From Symbiodinium natans (taxonomy: Eukaryota; Sar; Dinophyceae; Suessiales; Symbiodiniaceae): 64,000 nucleotides of DNA. The translations under genes and the position numbers were made by a program. The stretch lies in the NCBI GenBank assembly GCA_905221605.1, contig CAJNDS010002422.1, positions 245,376 to 309,375 of the forward strand. The letters are read 5' to 3'. This document shows, in pieces, positions 10,361 to 20,549 of the stretch. Each line of letters begins with the position of its first letter. Within the stretch, counting starts at the first letter, position 1. The notes under the pieces were generated by a model, which saw only the letters and a program-made list of their open reading frames with translations, was not told the DNA's origin and ran no database searches.

Positions 10361-11768
10361 TAGGCCTAAACCCGACACTTGCCGGCAAGGGGGGGCCGGG
10401 GGGTCTTGTGGGTTTGTAGGGTTTAGGGCCCTTAGAGGTTTGAGTGTTTCTTTGGCATCATAAGCTTAAGCGCTGAGGGTTGTTGAGTTCAACGTGTGGC
10501 ATCAGAACGTCAGGACGGTCATTTGATCAAGGAAACGGTGACGGAGGCGACGCGTGTGCAGTTTTGAGCTTGGGGTTCGATTGGCCAAGTGTCCTTTTTT
10601 TGAGGTATCCTAAGGAGAAGGCTCCAGATATTCGTGGAAGCCCATAAGGGCTCACAATGTTTGGAACAACCCAATGTGGGGTCAGGGTCTAGGTTGCTGC
10701 CCCCAAGCTCACCTCATTAGGCTCGCTGAGGAGCAGCTCTACTTGCTGTTTCTGAAGATGCTAAGCAATAGTTACCTGCTGTTTCTCATAGTAGGGCCGG
10801 ATGAGGCAACGACGGCCTCTGAATCATCCTTTATAGGCTTATATCGGGGGGGATGTAGGTTTGCCCATTTCCGTGCTTCTGAGACTGCTGCAAGACCACA
10901 AGTGATCTTAGGTATGTAAGGCCTCAGAAAGTCAGAAAGTCGCTGTTGTTACGCAACATCCTCGCGAATCCTGGCAGATTTTCGAAGCGCCGTTGCAGGA
11001 CGGGCAATCTGTCAGAGAAGAGCATTGTGTGCTTCGTGGTTTGGGGAGTTTAGGGTTTCGGGCTTACGTGATGTGGAAGTGGGGGTTGATGACAGGGCAG
11101 TTGACGAAGTCCTGGCTTTGTCTTTCATGGTCGGAGTGATGCGGGCCCCCCCATCCCCCCTTTGGCCTGAATGTTGGGAGCACCCTGCATCTGCCTCAAT
11201 GCTGTTCAGGCCAAGGCTTCTGCGAGCTTCAGGAAAAGGATTTCCAGGGTTTGGGGTTCAGGGGGGGCATGGGCTTGGTTCTAGGACCCACGCTTTGCCG
11301 GAGTTGGCAGTCACGATGCGGCCGAGGGATTGCCGCACTACGAAAAGGTGCGGGGCTTTCCTGCCTGTTCATTCAGACTGGTTGACCCTGCTGTCGGCGA
11401 TTGCTTGCGTGCGGTGGGGTTGAACTGCCAGACTGCGGGAACTTGTACACAAGGACCGAGACCCAAGTGTCACCTTGGTCAGAAGGAATCAGAGACCGAG
11501 GTTCTTGTCCCGCCGTTTCCGGCGATCCGGGTCATTTCCTGGCTTCCGAAGCTGCGGCGGCCGGACGGCGAGGCAGAGACAAGTGACAAGACGTTCGGAG
11601 ATCTTTTTGATTTGGCAGTTGCTTTGGTTCTGGTATATCTGGTATGTTTTCAAGGGTCCCTGGCATTCGAGAGCAGTATTCTGATGCCAAGATATATCCG
11701 TTTGTGTGAGCCATTCGGCTTAAAGATACTGAACCGCTCCTAGCCAGCTGAGTGCTGAAGGCACGAGC
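10361..11768. other. intergenic stretch before copy 3
   Basis: Mostly unique sequence with stray TTTAGGG units. Open frames at 11025-11743 include telomere-like words and have no homologue in the window, so I do not call them genes. The last tens of bases before 11769 resemble the upstream segments of copies 1 and 2. Confidence 0.4.
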
Positions 11769-13226
11769 ATGGCTATGGCCTCCTTGCTTGTATTGTTCGC
11801 ATGCGCGCAGCATGTGGTGCAGGCAGAAGAGGCACAGCAGCCGCAGAAGGACTTCCAGAAAGAGACGCCGCCCGCGTTCCTTAGCGTGTCCGATGAAGTG
11901 AAGTCCTGCAAGACAGACGATGTGTGTGAGCAAATCTGCAAGACGGATTTCATGGTGTACCCGCTCGGGGAGAAGTGCTACCAGTACTGCCACGAGGACA
12001 TCCACTACATTTGGGACGTATTCGACAAGTACTGTGGAGACGGCCTTCGTGATGAGCATCATTTCTGCGCAGACCTCTGCTATGACGGCTTCTATTGTGG
12101 GGACGGGACATGTGGAGAGTGCGAGGGCAAGTGCGTGGAGTCGTTTGGCTTGGTCCATCAGATCTTCGACTACTGTGCCGACTGCGACGGCTTCGGGGAT
12201 GACTACGATGACGACTACTACAAGTCCACGACGACCACGACCACCTTTGGCAAGTGTGCCAGCGACGATGCTGACAAGTGCTACGACATGGAGTGCTGGT
12301 GCAAGGAGGTCTGTGACATTGTGCAGTGCCCTCACTGTGAGGAGATGTGTTTCCACAACCAGGACAAGGTCATGATGACCTTCGACCGCTACTGTGAGTG
12401 CGGCTTCTGCGACGCTCCGGACGGAGATGATGCCGGGCTGCTCCAGTTCCGGCTTCACAGTGCCGCGTCTACTGATTCGATGTGCAGCTGCCGAAGTGAG
12501 CATCAGTACTGCATCGACATCTGCCACGACTTGGGTTATCGTGGGGAAGGCTTGCACCGTTGCACGGACGATTGCTACTCCAGTGGCAAGCTGGGAGGCC
12601 TCTTGGAGGGCTATTGCCACGAGTGCCACGGCGAGTACTACGAGACCACAACGGAACCAGACACAACCACAACCACTTCCAAAGCATACAAGACGACCAC
12701 TCCTGAGTACTACAAGTCGACCACGCCTGCGCCGACCACGGCTCCGTACTATGAGTCCACTACACCTGAGTACTACAAGCCAACCACGGAGTACTACGAG
12801 ACGACCACGCCTAAGTACTACGAGTCGACGACGCCACAGTACTACGACACGACCGAGCCGTACTACGACACGACCGAGCCGTACTACGACACGACCGAGC
12901 CGTACTACGACACGACCGAGCCGTCACACTACTACCCTCGCATGGGAAACGTTCCGTACTACTGGAAGATCAAGGCAGCAAAAGCCAAGATCTACGCCGC
13001 CAAGAAGTACTACTATGCCAAGGGCAAGGCCGAGGCGTTCAAGTACACTCACCCGGACTACTTTGGCAAGTACCCCAAGAAGGAGATTCCTTACTACTGG
13101 AAGATCAAGGCAGCAAAGGCAAAAGGCTACGCCAAGAAGGCGGAGTACGAAGCCAAGGCCAAAGCCGCGTACTTCAAGTACCGACATCCGGAGGTTTGGG
13201 GCAAGTACTACAAGTACAAGAAGTGA
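11769..13226 (+). CDS. secreted Cys-rich / Thr-Tyr / Lys-Tyr repeat protein, copy 3
   Basis: Intronless, 485 residues. The N-terminal part is closest to copy 2 (QKDFQKETPPAF). The linker differs (DDYDDDYYKS-Thr), Cys domain 2 and the C-terminal Lys/Tyr repeats are nearly identical to copies 1 and 2, and the PYYDTTE unit is expanded to four tandem copies by 21-nt duplications at about 12850-12925. A PRMGN insertion precedes the first Lys/Tyr repeat. The 3' flank instead matches copy 4 (GAGGCCTCTAGCTGCTAGTT), so this gene is a mosaic: body like copies 1/2, tail like copy 4. Confidence 0.85.
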   Translation: MAMASLLVLFACAQHVVQAEEAQQPQKDFQKETPPAFLSVSDEVKSCKTDDVCEQICKTDFMVYPLGEKCYQYCHEDIHYIWDVFDKYCGDGLRDEHHFCADLCYDGFYCGDGTCGECEGKCVESFGLVHQIFDYCADCDGFGDDYDDDYYKSTTTTTTFGKCASDDADKCYDMECWCKEVCDIVQCPHCEEMCFHNQDKVMMTFDRYCECGFCDAPDGDDAGLLQFRLHSAASTDSMCSCRSEHQYCIDICHDLGYRGEGLHRCTDDCYSSGKLGGLLEGYCHECHGEYYETTTEPDTTTTTSKAYKTTTPEYYKSTTPAPTTAPYYESTTPEYYKPTTEYYETTTPKYYESTTPQYYDTTEPYYDTTEPYYDTTEPYYDTTEPSHYYPRMGNVPYYWKIKAAKAKIYAAKKYYYAKGKAEAFKYTHPDYFGKYPKKEIPYYWKIKAAKAKGYAKKAEYEAKAKAAYFKYRHPEVWGKYYKYKK

Positions 13227-14325
13227 GGCCTCTAGCTGCTAGTTGCAAGGCAGCTGCTCTGAAACCGGAGCATTTTTAAGGTTTAGGGTTTAGAGTTTGG
13301 GGGTTCATGTGATGTGCCTTTTCGCATCTTTTTGATTTGGTCGGTGCTGCTCGAGAGTCTTATCGTCGTTGATGGCATCCGAAAGCGTAGGGTTCAGGGT
13401 TTCGGTTTAAGGTTTAGGAGGGTTTAGGGTTTAGGGTTTGTTTCGCGTGTACCAGCTAAGCCTGTGGTGGTTGGCGTTGCTGCAAGACTCATGCTCACAC
13501 GCCGCCCGGTTGAGAACTGCTGCAGCCTCCGAACGGAGGTGGTGCCAGCACGACCCAGAGATCTAAGTTGAGTAGAGAGCTAGCTCATGTCAGAACCCCC
13601 TACGTAGCTTAAGGTCTATTCCCTGGTGTTAGGGAGGGGTTATGAGACAGCTGCTGGCTGGGAACAGTTTTGCCGGTTTTCTTCGTGACTCGGACCTGCG
13701 GGCTGGAAGTTGCACAGCATTTCGGGTTCCGGTCGTGCCTTTGGGGTAGCTACATGGTCTCTGAGTGATACCCCCTTTGTACCCCCTGTTCAAACTCAAG
13801 GGCCCAATAATCAGAATCCTTGAAAGAAGGTAAGGGACCATGTAGCTACCCTGCGATGTGATATTATGATGTCCCAGCAGCTCGCGTGCACACTCAGCGG
13901 AGTGCTAGTCGAGTGCAGGGCAGCTGTGGATGCCTAGAAAAAGGGGGTTGAATGTGCCGTTGCTGTGTATGCTCATTTCCAGACATCCGCCTTGCAATGC
14001 TAGGGTCATGGGCCCTACTATCCCCTCTTTACTAGCCCTAAATAAGGCTGTTTAAGGGGGGAGGGAACCCAGAGGGGTAGTAGTAGTAGGGAAACCCATG
14101 ATATGGATATGCTGAGCCATGAAGCCCCCTGAACCCTAATTCTTTGAACCATCTTGGGCAGGCGGAGCGGGATGCGAACGGAGATCAGCTCCTGGGCAAG
14201 CGCGCATGGCCCTGGCCCTGGAGTGGTCGACAGAGACAGTCAGGAAAGCTAATGACATGCACATATATACATATCAGATATACATATACATATATACATA
14301 CACATACATACATATATAGATATAT
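13227..14325. other. intergenic region after copy 3
   Basis: Starts with about 50 bp of 3' flank shared with copy 4. It then holds short TTTAGGG blocks (13277-13295, 13395-13440), the inverted-repeat element at 13744-13851, and CATA/TA microsatellite DNA from about 14265. No gene seen. Confidence 0.5.
13744..13851. mobile_element. short inverted-repeat element, 16-bp perfect ends
   Basis: GGGTAGCTACATGGTC at 13744-13759 is repeated exactly in inverse orientation at 13836-13851, with a 76-bp centre. The size and perfect ends fit a MITE or a hairpin. No second copy seen in the window. Confidence 0.55.
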
Positions 14326-14328
14326 AAA

Positions 14329-14956
14329 TCCACCCCCCGATATACCTGCCTGCCATTTTTTGCTAAGTTAGCATCATACGTTTCACACAAGCTTCCAGGC
14401 AAGGGTGCAGGCTGGAAAAAAACTCTTTCAATACCGAAACTAATTTGATGAACTGCAGGAATTAAACGGGCTTTCTTAATATTTACTCAAGGACGTTGTC
14501 TCTGTAAGAATACAGTGGTAATGTGACTTACGATAGCGATACTAATCATACCAACTTCGCTCATTCCAAATGCTTTTGTCGATGAGTAATAAAAAAGGTA
14601 TGAATCAGGAGCAAAAATGATTATCTATGTTTTTAATTTTGCTGCTTGCATTTCTCAATTTACAATGTTCACTACACTAATTATCTAATTGCTTACGCTG
14701 CATCCATCGACTTGATTATCATCAGTACTTATGTTGGGTTCATTATCATAAACGACGTGGGCGGGTCGGGAATTGGTCACCGGAAATCATGGAACCAACA
14801 CATTCCAAAAAACCCAATGATTTTGAAACCATGTCGTTGGGAGAGCGTCTCAGATCACAATAATTCATGGTTTCATTTATTTTACCAATTTTTCTAGAGC
14901 TCGATTCTACGAAAATGCAAATCAAGAAGAAACAATGGTAGGTACATCGGGGGCTC
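14329..14956. mobile_element. AT-rich segment with imperfect terminal inverted repeats
   Basis: The left CCACCCCCCGATATACCTGC and the right GGTAGGTACATCGGGGGCTC (inverse) match at about 16 of 21 positions. The roughly 600 bp between them is much more AT-rich than the neighbours. TA/CATA microsatellites flank both sides (14265-14328, 14957-15118), a setting like the element at 59031. The 83-residue open frame at 14646-14897 has no known motif. Confidence 0.4.
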
Positions 14957-15059
14957 CATATATATTTTCATTTTTATTCTTCTGTATACATAAATTCTCA
15001 TACATATATATACACACATATATAGATAGATATGTATCGTATGAGAGGTAGCATGTCTT

Positions 15060-15118
15060 TCATACTATATACAACATTAATAATATATGTATATATATAT
15101 ATATATATATATACATAC
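15060..15118. repeat. TA microsatellite
   Basis: Run of TATATA with CATA interruptions, just upstream of copy 4. Confidence 0.9.
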
Positions 15119-15240
15119 CATAAGGGATGATGTTGGCATCAAGATTGTCTCGACAAGTCTGGCGCCCTTCCATCAGCTGCGATGCGCGCCAGCAGCACGG
15201 CTCAGCAGGCAGTCAAGAGGCTAGGCGGGACCCAGAGGCC

Positions 15241-17316
15241 ATGAGCCTGCTTTTGCTCGTTCAGGCGCTCCTTGCTGCCGGGGCGCACCCGGTGCATGCC
15301 AGCGGTCTCGAGAACCGATCGAAGCCCGTCTTCTTGGACCTGAAGTCGAGCGTTGTCGACACTTGCAAGACCGATGCCGTCTGCGACCTCATCTGCGAGG
15401 CAGACTTCGAGGTCTACTCTGCCTCGAACTGCCATCAGTATTGCCACGAAGACATAGACTACATCTGGGATGCTTACTTTAAGCCAAGACAAGAGCTTAA
15501 AAATTGTAAATGCTTGCATGCGCCGCCTCGGCAGCCGGGCCGGCCCCAGGACAGGAAAGGAGGAAAGAGGGTTTCGCAAAAAAAGGGGAGGAAGGGCAGC
15601 GGGGTTAAAGGGGGGGGGGGGGTGGAGGGGGGGTGGGGGGAGGGGGGGGGGGCGTGGGGGGAGGGGGGGGGAGGGGGGGGGGGGGGAGGGGGGTGGGCCC
15701 TCTGTAGGAGCACCGACAGGTGGGACCACGGCTTTTTACAGCTCCTCCAAGCGATTGGGGGGGGTCCCACAGGGCGGGGGGTTGCAGGGGGAAGGGCCGA
15801 TCCGGGTCTGCTTGTTCCAGACGCTTCTCGGCAGGAAGCCGAGGCGAACTTTATGGGTCTCCTTAGCTTGTGGGAGAAAGAAAGTGCAACCTAGTTATTC
15901 CTTGGTTATTGGAGACGTAAGGATGTCTTCGACTCCTACTGCGGCCGCGGCTGTGGTGATGGGAAGAAGTTTTGCACAGACCTCTGCACTGACGGCTTCT
16001 ACTGCCGGGGCAGGAGTTGCAAGGCATGTGAAGCAGCGTGTGTGGCAAAAGTTGGCATGGTTCAGGAGATATTCGACTACTGTGCCGACTGTGATGACAA
16101 ATATGATGGCGGAGATGATTACAAGACCACGACGACTACGACGACGACGACAACGACCACCGCGGACAAGTGCACCAGCATCGGGTGCTGGTGCACGGAA
16201 ATCTGCGACATTGTCAAGTGTCCACATTGCAAAGAACTTTGCATTCAAAACGAAGCCAAGGTGTGGCCAGTCTTCGAGCGGTACTGTGAGTGCGGCTTCT
16301 GCCATGAGTCAGACAGAGAGGATGCGGGGCTGCTGCAGTTCCGGGTTCGGAGTGCTACTTCTGACTCAGGGTGTGGCTGCCGAAGTGAGCACCAGTATTG
16401 CCTGGACCTTTGCAAGGGCATGGGATACCGTGGGCCGGGCCTGGGCCGCTGTACGGAGGATTGCTCCTCCAGCGGCAAGCTAGGGGGTGTCCTTGAGGAT
16501 TACTGCCACGAGTGCCACAAGGAGTACTACGAGCCGCCGACAAGGTACCACCCAGACGACCACAAGGGTGGCTACCACACGGACGACGACCATGACGACT
16601 TCTTCGAGGATGACGACCACAAGCATGTCTACAAGAAGGACGATTACCACAAGGATGACTACCACAAGGATGACTACCACAAGGATGACTACCACAAGGA
16701 TGATTACCATAAGGACGACTACAAGTACGAAAGAGGTGCCTCCCAGAAGAGTGAGCACCACAAGCCGACGAAGGACTACAAGACCACTTCCGAGCCGAAA
16801 TACTATAGCACCACCACCAGCACAACCACAGAGAAGTACTATGAGACCACTTCGACCACAGAGAAGTATTACGAGTCGACCACGCCAAAGTACTATGAGT
16901 CGACGACGCCAAAGTACTACGAGACGACCGAGCCGTACTACGACACGACCGAGCCGTACTACGACACGACCGAGCCATACTATGACACGACCGAGCCGTA
17001 CTACGACACCACCGAGCCGTCTGACTACTACGGTGCAAGAGTTCCGTACTACTGGAAGATCAAGGCTGCCAAGGCCAAAGCCTACGCCGCGAAGAAGTAC
17101 TACTATGCCAAGGGCAAGGCGGCAGCGTTCAAGTACACTCACCCGGACTACTTTGGCAAGTACCCCAAGAAGGAGATGCCCTACTACTGGAAGATCAAGG
17201 CAGCAAAGGCAAAAGGCTACGCCACCAAGGCGGAGTACGAAGCCAAGGCCAAGGCCGCGTACTTCAAGTACCGACATCCGGAGGTCTGGGGCAAGTACTA
17301 CAAGTACAAGAAGTGA
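15241..17316 (+). CDS. secreted Cys-rich / Lys-Tyr repeat protein, copy 4, with one intron
   Basis: Predicted CDS is 15241-15468 joined to 15922-17316. The start at 15241 gives the signal peptide MSLLLLVQALLAAGAHPVHA; an in-frame ATG at 15127 would add a non-signal extension. Exon 1 carries the first part of Cys domain 1 and stops after the conserved YIW; exon 2 resumes exactly with DVFDSYC, so joining restores the domain found in copies 1-3. This copy is the most diverged. It replaces part of the Thr region by six or so HKDDY units (about 16630-16735), a His/Asp-rich stretch that could bind metal (inference), and has about five PYYDTTE units. The two C-terminal Lys/Tyr/Ala repeats are kept. 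The 3' flank equals that of copy 3. Confidence 0.75.
15469..15921 (+). other. GA-AG intron unique to copy 4, introner-like
   Basis: 453 bp, phase 0, beginning GATGC and ending GTAAG. The 5-mer GGATG lies at both ends (15468-15472 and 15921-15925), like a target-site duplication. Copies 1-3 have uninterrupted coding sequence here. Two blocks, 15504-15558 and about 15705-15780, match the intron at 34290-34721 of an unrelated gene. Between them is a long purine/G-rich tract. Confidence 0.7.
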
Positions 17317-18700
17317 GGCCTCTAGCTGCTAGTTGCAAGGCAGCTGCTCTGAAAAACGGAGCATTTTAAAAGTTCTTCGAAACGTAGAGAACGACAGAGT
17401 AAGCAGGTGGTGCGATGAAAGCCGCAAGCAACCTTGTGAGCACACCTCTACTGTCTTGATGGCGTGGTAGTTCTGCAAGATGTTTAAAAATTTTTTTGGC
17501 CGTGCATGCGCAATCTTCAAGACTGCAGAAGCCCCAAATTCTCCCAGGAAGATGCAGCTCTTTCCCATAGCAACTTCATTGCTTGCATGCGCTGCCATTC
17601 TCGGTGGCATCGAGCCCTCCGAACGGAGATGTTCGGCCACAGTGGCCACCTGTGGCACAGGCAGCAGAGTGCTTGTTGTGCCATTGCCAGGTGGACGTGT
17701 TATGCCAAGTAACGTGCGACCGCACCTAGGGAGCAGAAAAAAACAGCCTTTTCACTCTTTCCGAGTGCCTTCGCAGAAGAACCAGGGGCACACCCCTGCC
17801 TCTTACAACCCGGGGTTTAGGGTTTAGGGTTTAGGGTTTTAGGGTTTAGGGTTTAGGGTTTAGGGTTTAGGGAGCTTCCTGGATCCTTCTGATTCCCTGT
17901 CTGCTCGCCTCGCTGCTCTCCATGGGGGCGTGTTAGCACCATCGTGGGAGTCGCATGTTGCAAGATATCTGAGGTTTGCCTTGGACAACCGACGGCTCTA
18001 CTCACTGCAGCAGATGCCTCAGCATTACCCTGTGTTCGGTGCCTGAGCTCTGCAATGCTCAACCATGTCTTGGTGCGTTTACTTTTCAATCTTTTCAGCA
18101 CGGGGACCGTTGCAGGGCGCCTTTCTGGCTGGTCGAGTTTGGGCTTGTTTCGTGTGTCTCACTCTTTTTTAACAAGCGCAAAAAACCAAAAGCTAGAAAC
18201 ACACAAAGCAAACTATTCTCCCTGGAGCTCTCGAGAGCGCTCAGATGGCAGAAGAGGCCCGAGAAACTGGTGTTCTTAGCTTAGTTCAGTTTAGTTTGCG
18301 CTGCGCCTTGCAAATGGAGAACATCCACCCAAAACAAAACTCAGAAGACAACCAAAACAATTTTCTGGGACTCCCCAATCAGCGTGCCTACATGGCAAGA
18401 GTCCCTGGATTGGTTGTTGTTGGCTTTCTCTCAAAGGGACACTCGCTGGCACGATGTCGCGTGCACTGTGCCTGAACCAAAACAACAAAAAGAGCAATTT
18501 TCTAGGACTCTGCAATCAGAGTGCCTAAATGGCAAAACTTCCTGGACCTTGGAGAGAATTGGTCTAGTTGATTCTGACCAATTCCCTCCAGTACTCTCGA
18601 CACGCAGTATGGCATGTTCTTGTTTGCCTTGGAGTTTGCACAAGCCCGTCCTTGGCGAACCAAAAACCACCATTGTGCCACTTTGACGAGTGTTTCTCAC
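17317..18700. other. intergenic region after copy 4
   Basis: The first 50 bp are shared with the 3' flank of copy 3. The rest is unique, with a TTTAGGG array at 17813-17872 and an imperfect direct repeat of about 62 bp (18354-18415 and 18490-18552, sharing CAATTTTCT-GGGACTC-like words). The overlapping frames at 18245-18686 are spread across this repeat and I do not call them genes. Confidence 0.4.
17813..17872 (+). repeat. TTTAGGG array
   Basis: Eight units with one TTTTAGGG. Confidence 0.95.
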
Positions 18701-18702
18701 GG

Positions 18703-18812
18703 TGGATTTGGGTTTACAGAAAATAGGGGACCCCCAATATAGACCCCCAAATAGCAGGATCAGACCCCAAATAGTAGGGTTCCCTTAAAAAAAGTAGGGG
18801 CCCCCAAGTAAC
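18703..18812. mobile_element. dispersed element family 3 copy
   Basis: The stretch GGGTTTAC-GAAAATA followed by GGGGACCCCC and CCCCAAATAGTAGG recurs at 28880-28945 and, inverted, at about 24975-25040. It is a short repeated element of unknown type. Confidence 0.5.
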
Positions 18813-18974
18813 CTTAATTTTACAGCTACGCGACCCGCCTCGGCCTGGCCCATGCAGCTGGGGGGGGGGCTGCAACACCTCCCACCTACAAAAATACCCC
18901 AACAAATGAGCGGTGGAACCACTTTGACCCAGACCAACAACGCCACGCCCCGACGCAGAAGACGTAGAAGGGGG

Positions 18975-19195
18975 CGGGGGGGGTGGGTTCTTGGGGGTGT
19001 GGGGCGGGGGGTGGTTTGGGGGGGGGTGGGGTTGGGGGTTGGGGGGGTGGGTGGGGGGGGTGGGTGGGTGGGGGGGTGGTGGGGGGCTGGGGGGGGGTGG
19101 GGGGTGGGGGGGTGGGGGGGGGGGGGGGGGGGTGGGGGGTGGGGGGGGGGGTGGGGGTGGGGGGTGTGTTTTTTTTTTTTTTTTTGGGTTGGGGG
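18975..19195 (+). repeat. G-rich low-complexity tract ending in poly-T
   Basis: About 190 bp of almost pure G with T interruptions, then a 17-T run. It could form G-quadruplexes; the open frames on both strands are composition artefacts. Confidence 0.85.
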
Positions 19196-19436
19196 GGTGG
19201 GGTTGGAGCCATGCCAGGGGGCTCTGTCTAGCTGGAAAGGTCGGGGGGGAGAAAAAAAAGGCTTTATTGTCCAAAGCCACCGCAAGGTGAGGCGACTTTG
19301 AGCCCTAAAACTGAAGGCTCAAGCCCGAGACCCCGTAAAGCAGAGTTGCAAGATAGCAAAGACCTGCCCGCCCACAGTTCCCCGATTTCCACATTCTTGG
19401 CTTGCGCATCGGGGTGTTGTGCTCATTGCAGATGGA

Positions 19437-19538
19437 TTGGGATGTTCCCCCTTCTACTAACAACCTTTGACAGGGATTATAGTGCCCCCTACTATAATCC
19501 CTATTCAGGACAGTTAGTATAAGGGGGGAACATCCCAA
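19437..19538. mobile_element. palindromic MITE family 1, full copy
   Basis: Ends TTGGGATGTTCCCCC and GGGGGAACATCCCAA are inverted repeats. Inside are TACTAACA / TGTTAGTA-like arms and a TATAATCC centre. About 100 bp, no coding capacity. Confidence 0.75.
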
Positions 19539-19848
19539 CATATAGAGTGTGTGGACAGCTTCCGCCGTCTGCAGCGTCATTGTTGACAAGCCGCATGTGA
19601 TCTGGCCACGTGCCTTGCAACAGTGCCACAGCTTTGCTTGTAGGAATGGCACCGCGGATCACGGCAGTAAGAAGGGGCTTCGAAACTCTGCTCACTGTCA
19701 TCTATCTCGTATGGACACCACCCCTCAGTAATCTTGCAGGCAGCCACAAGGAAATCATTCCCTCAGCAAACCCCCAGACAAAACAATGAGTCGGGGCATC
19801 CGTCAGCTCAATCTCTGGGGGCCACTCAGAGGTTTAAGGATTTAGGGT

Positions 19849-19956
19849 TTGGATGGTCCCCCTTATGCTGACAGTCCTTTATGGGGAGTGCAGTGCCCCC
19901 CCCCCCCCCATTATAATCCCTATGAAGGACTGTTAGTATAAGGGGGAACATCCCAA
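19849..19956. mobile_element. palindromic MITE family 1, full copy
   Basis: Same ends and arms as the copy at 19437, with a poly-C run in the centre. Confidence 0.75.
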
Positions 19957-20039
19957 ATCTAGGGTTTCGGTGCGCAAGATCAGTCAGCAGGTGATCTTCA
20001 TGCCATGCTCGTGGAGTGCTGCACGCAGTATGATGTTGA

Positions 20040-20165
20040 GTTTTAGGGTTTTAGGGTTTAGGGTTTATAGGGTTTAGGGTTTAGGGTTTAGGGTTTAGGG
20101 TTTAGGGTTTAGGGTTTAGGGTTTAGGGTTTAGGGTTTAGGGTTTAGGGTTTAGGGTTTAGGGTT
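20040..20165 (+). repeat. TTTAGGG array (long)
   Basis: About 17 units, nearly perfect. With the CCCTAAA block at 20330 it forms an intron-like TTTAGGG...CCCTAAA pair. Confidence 0.95.
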
Positions 20166-20329
20166 CAACCCCTACACCCTAACAGAATGCAGCGATGCCA
20201 TCACCCGCCAGACCCCAGGCCCCAACACCCACTGAAGCCCCCAATTTTCTCGACCGCTCTGAGGCCTTTGCTGCTACAACTCCTTGGCCTGGGCCAAGGT
20301 AATACAACAAGCCCAAGGCCCCCCCAAAA

Positions 20330-20436
20330 ACCCAAAACCCTAAACCCTAAACCCTAAACCCTAAACCCTAAGCCCTAAACCCTAAACCCTAAACCCTAAA
20401 CCTTAAGCCCTAAACCCAAAACCCTAAACCCCCCAA
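20330..20436 (-). repeat. CCCTAAA array upstream of an exon-like island
   Basis: About 13 units with CCCTAAG variants, ending 22 bp before the exon-like segment at 20459. Confidence 0.95.
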
Positions 20437-20458
20437 ACCCCAAACCTTGAAACCTGAG

Positions 20459-20549
20459 GTGCGCGGCGGCGAAGCGATTTCCGCGGCGCTGTTGTGCCTT
20501 TGCCCCAGCTTGCCTGAGGTGCAGTATGTGCAGTACTTGGAGGTTCAGG
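20459..20549 (+). CDS. possible isolated exon (leucine-rich-like)
   Basis: The segment follows an AG and ends before a GT. It reads VRGGEAISAALLCLCPSLPE and continues with VQYVQYLEVQ, reminiscent of a leucine-rich repeat (weak). It sits between CCCTAAA at 20330 and degenerate TTTAGGG at 20655. Its parent gene is not identified. Confidence 0.3.

Noticed and set aside
11025-11743. Overlapping plus-strand frames before copy 3
   Set aside because: They run through telomere-like words and unique DNA, have no homologue in the window and no recognisable domain.
11532-12629. 365-residue minus-strand open frame
   Set aside because: It is antisense to copy 3 of the secreted family; similar antisense frames occur behind every copy and reflect codon composition.
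18714-19301. Pro-rich and Gly-rich frames
   Set aside because: Poly-G/poly-T low complexity in both directions.
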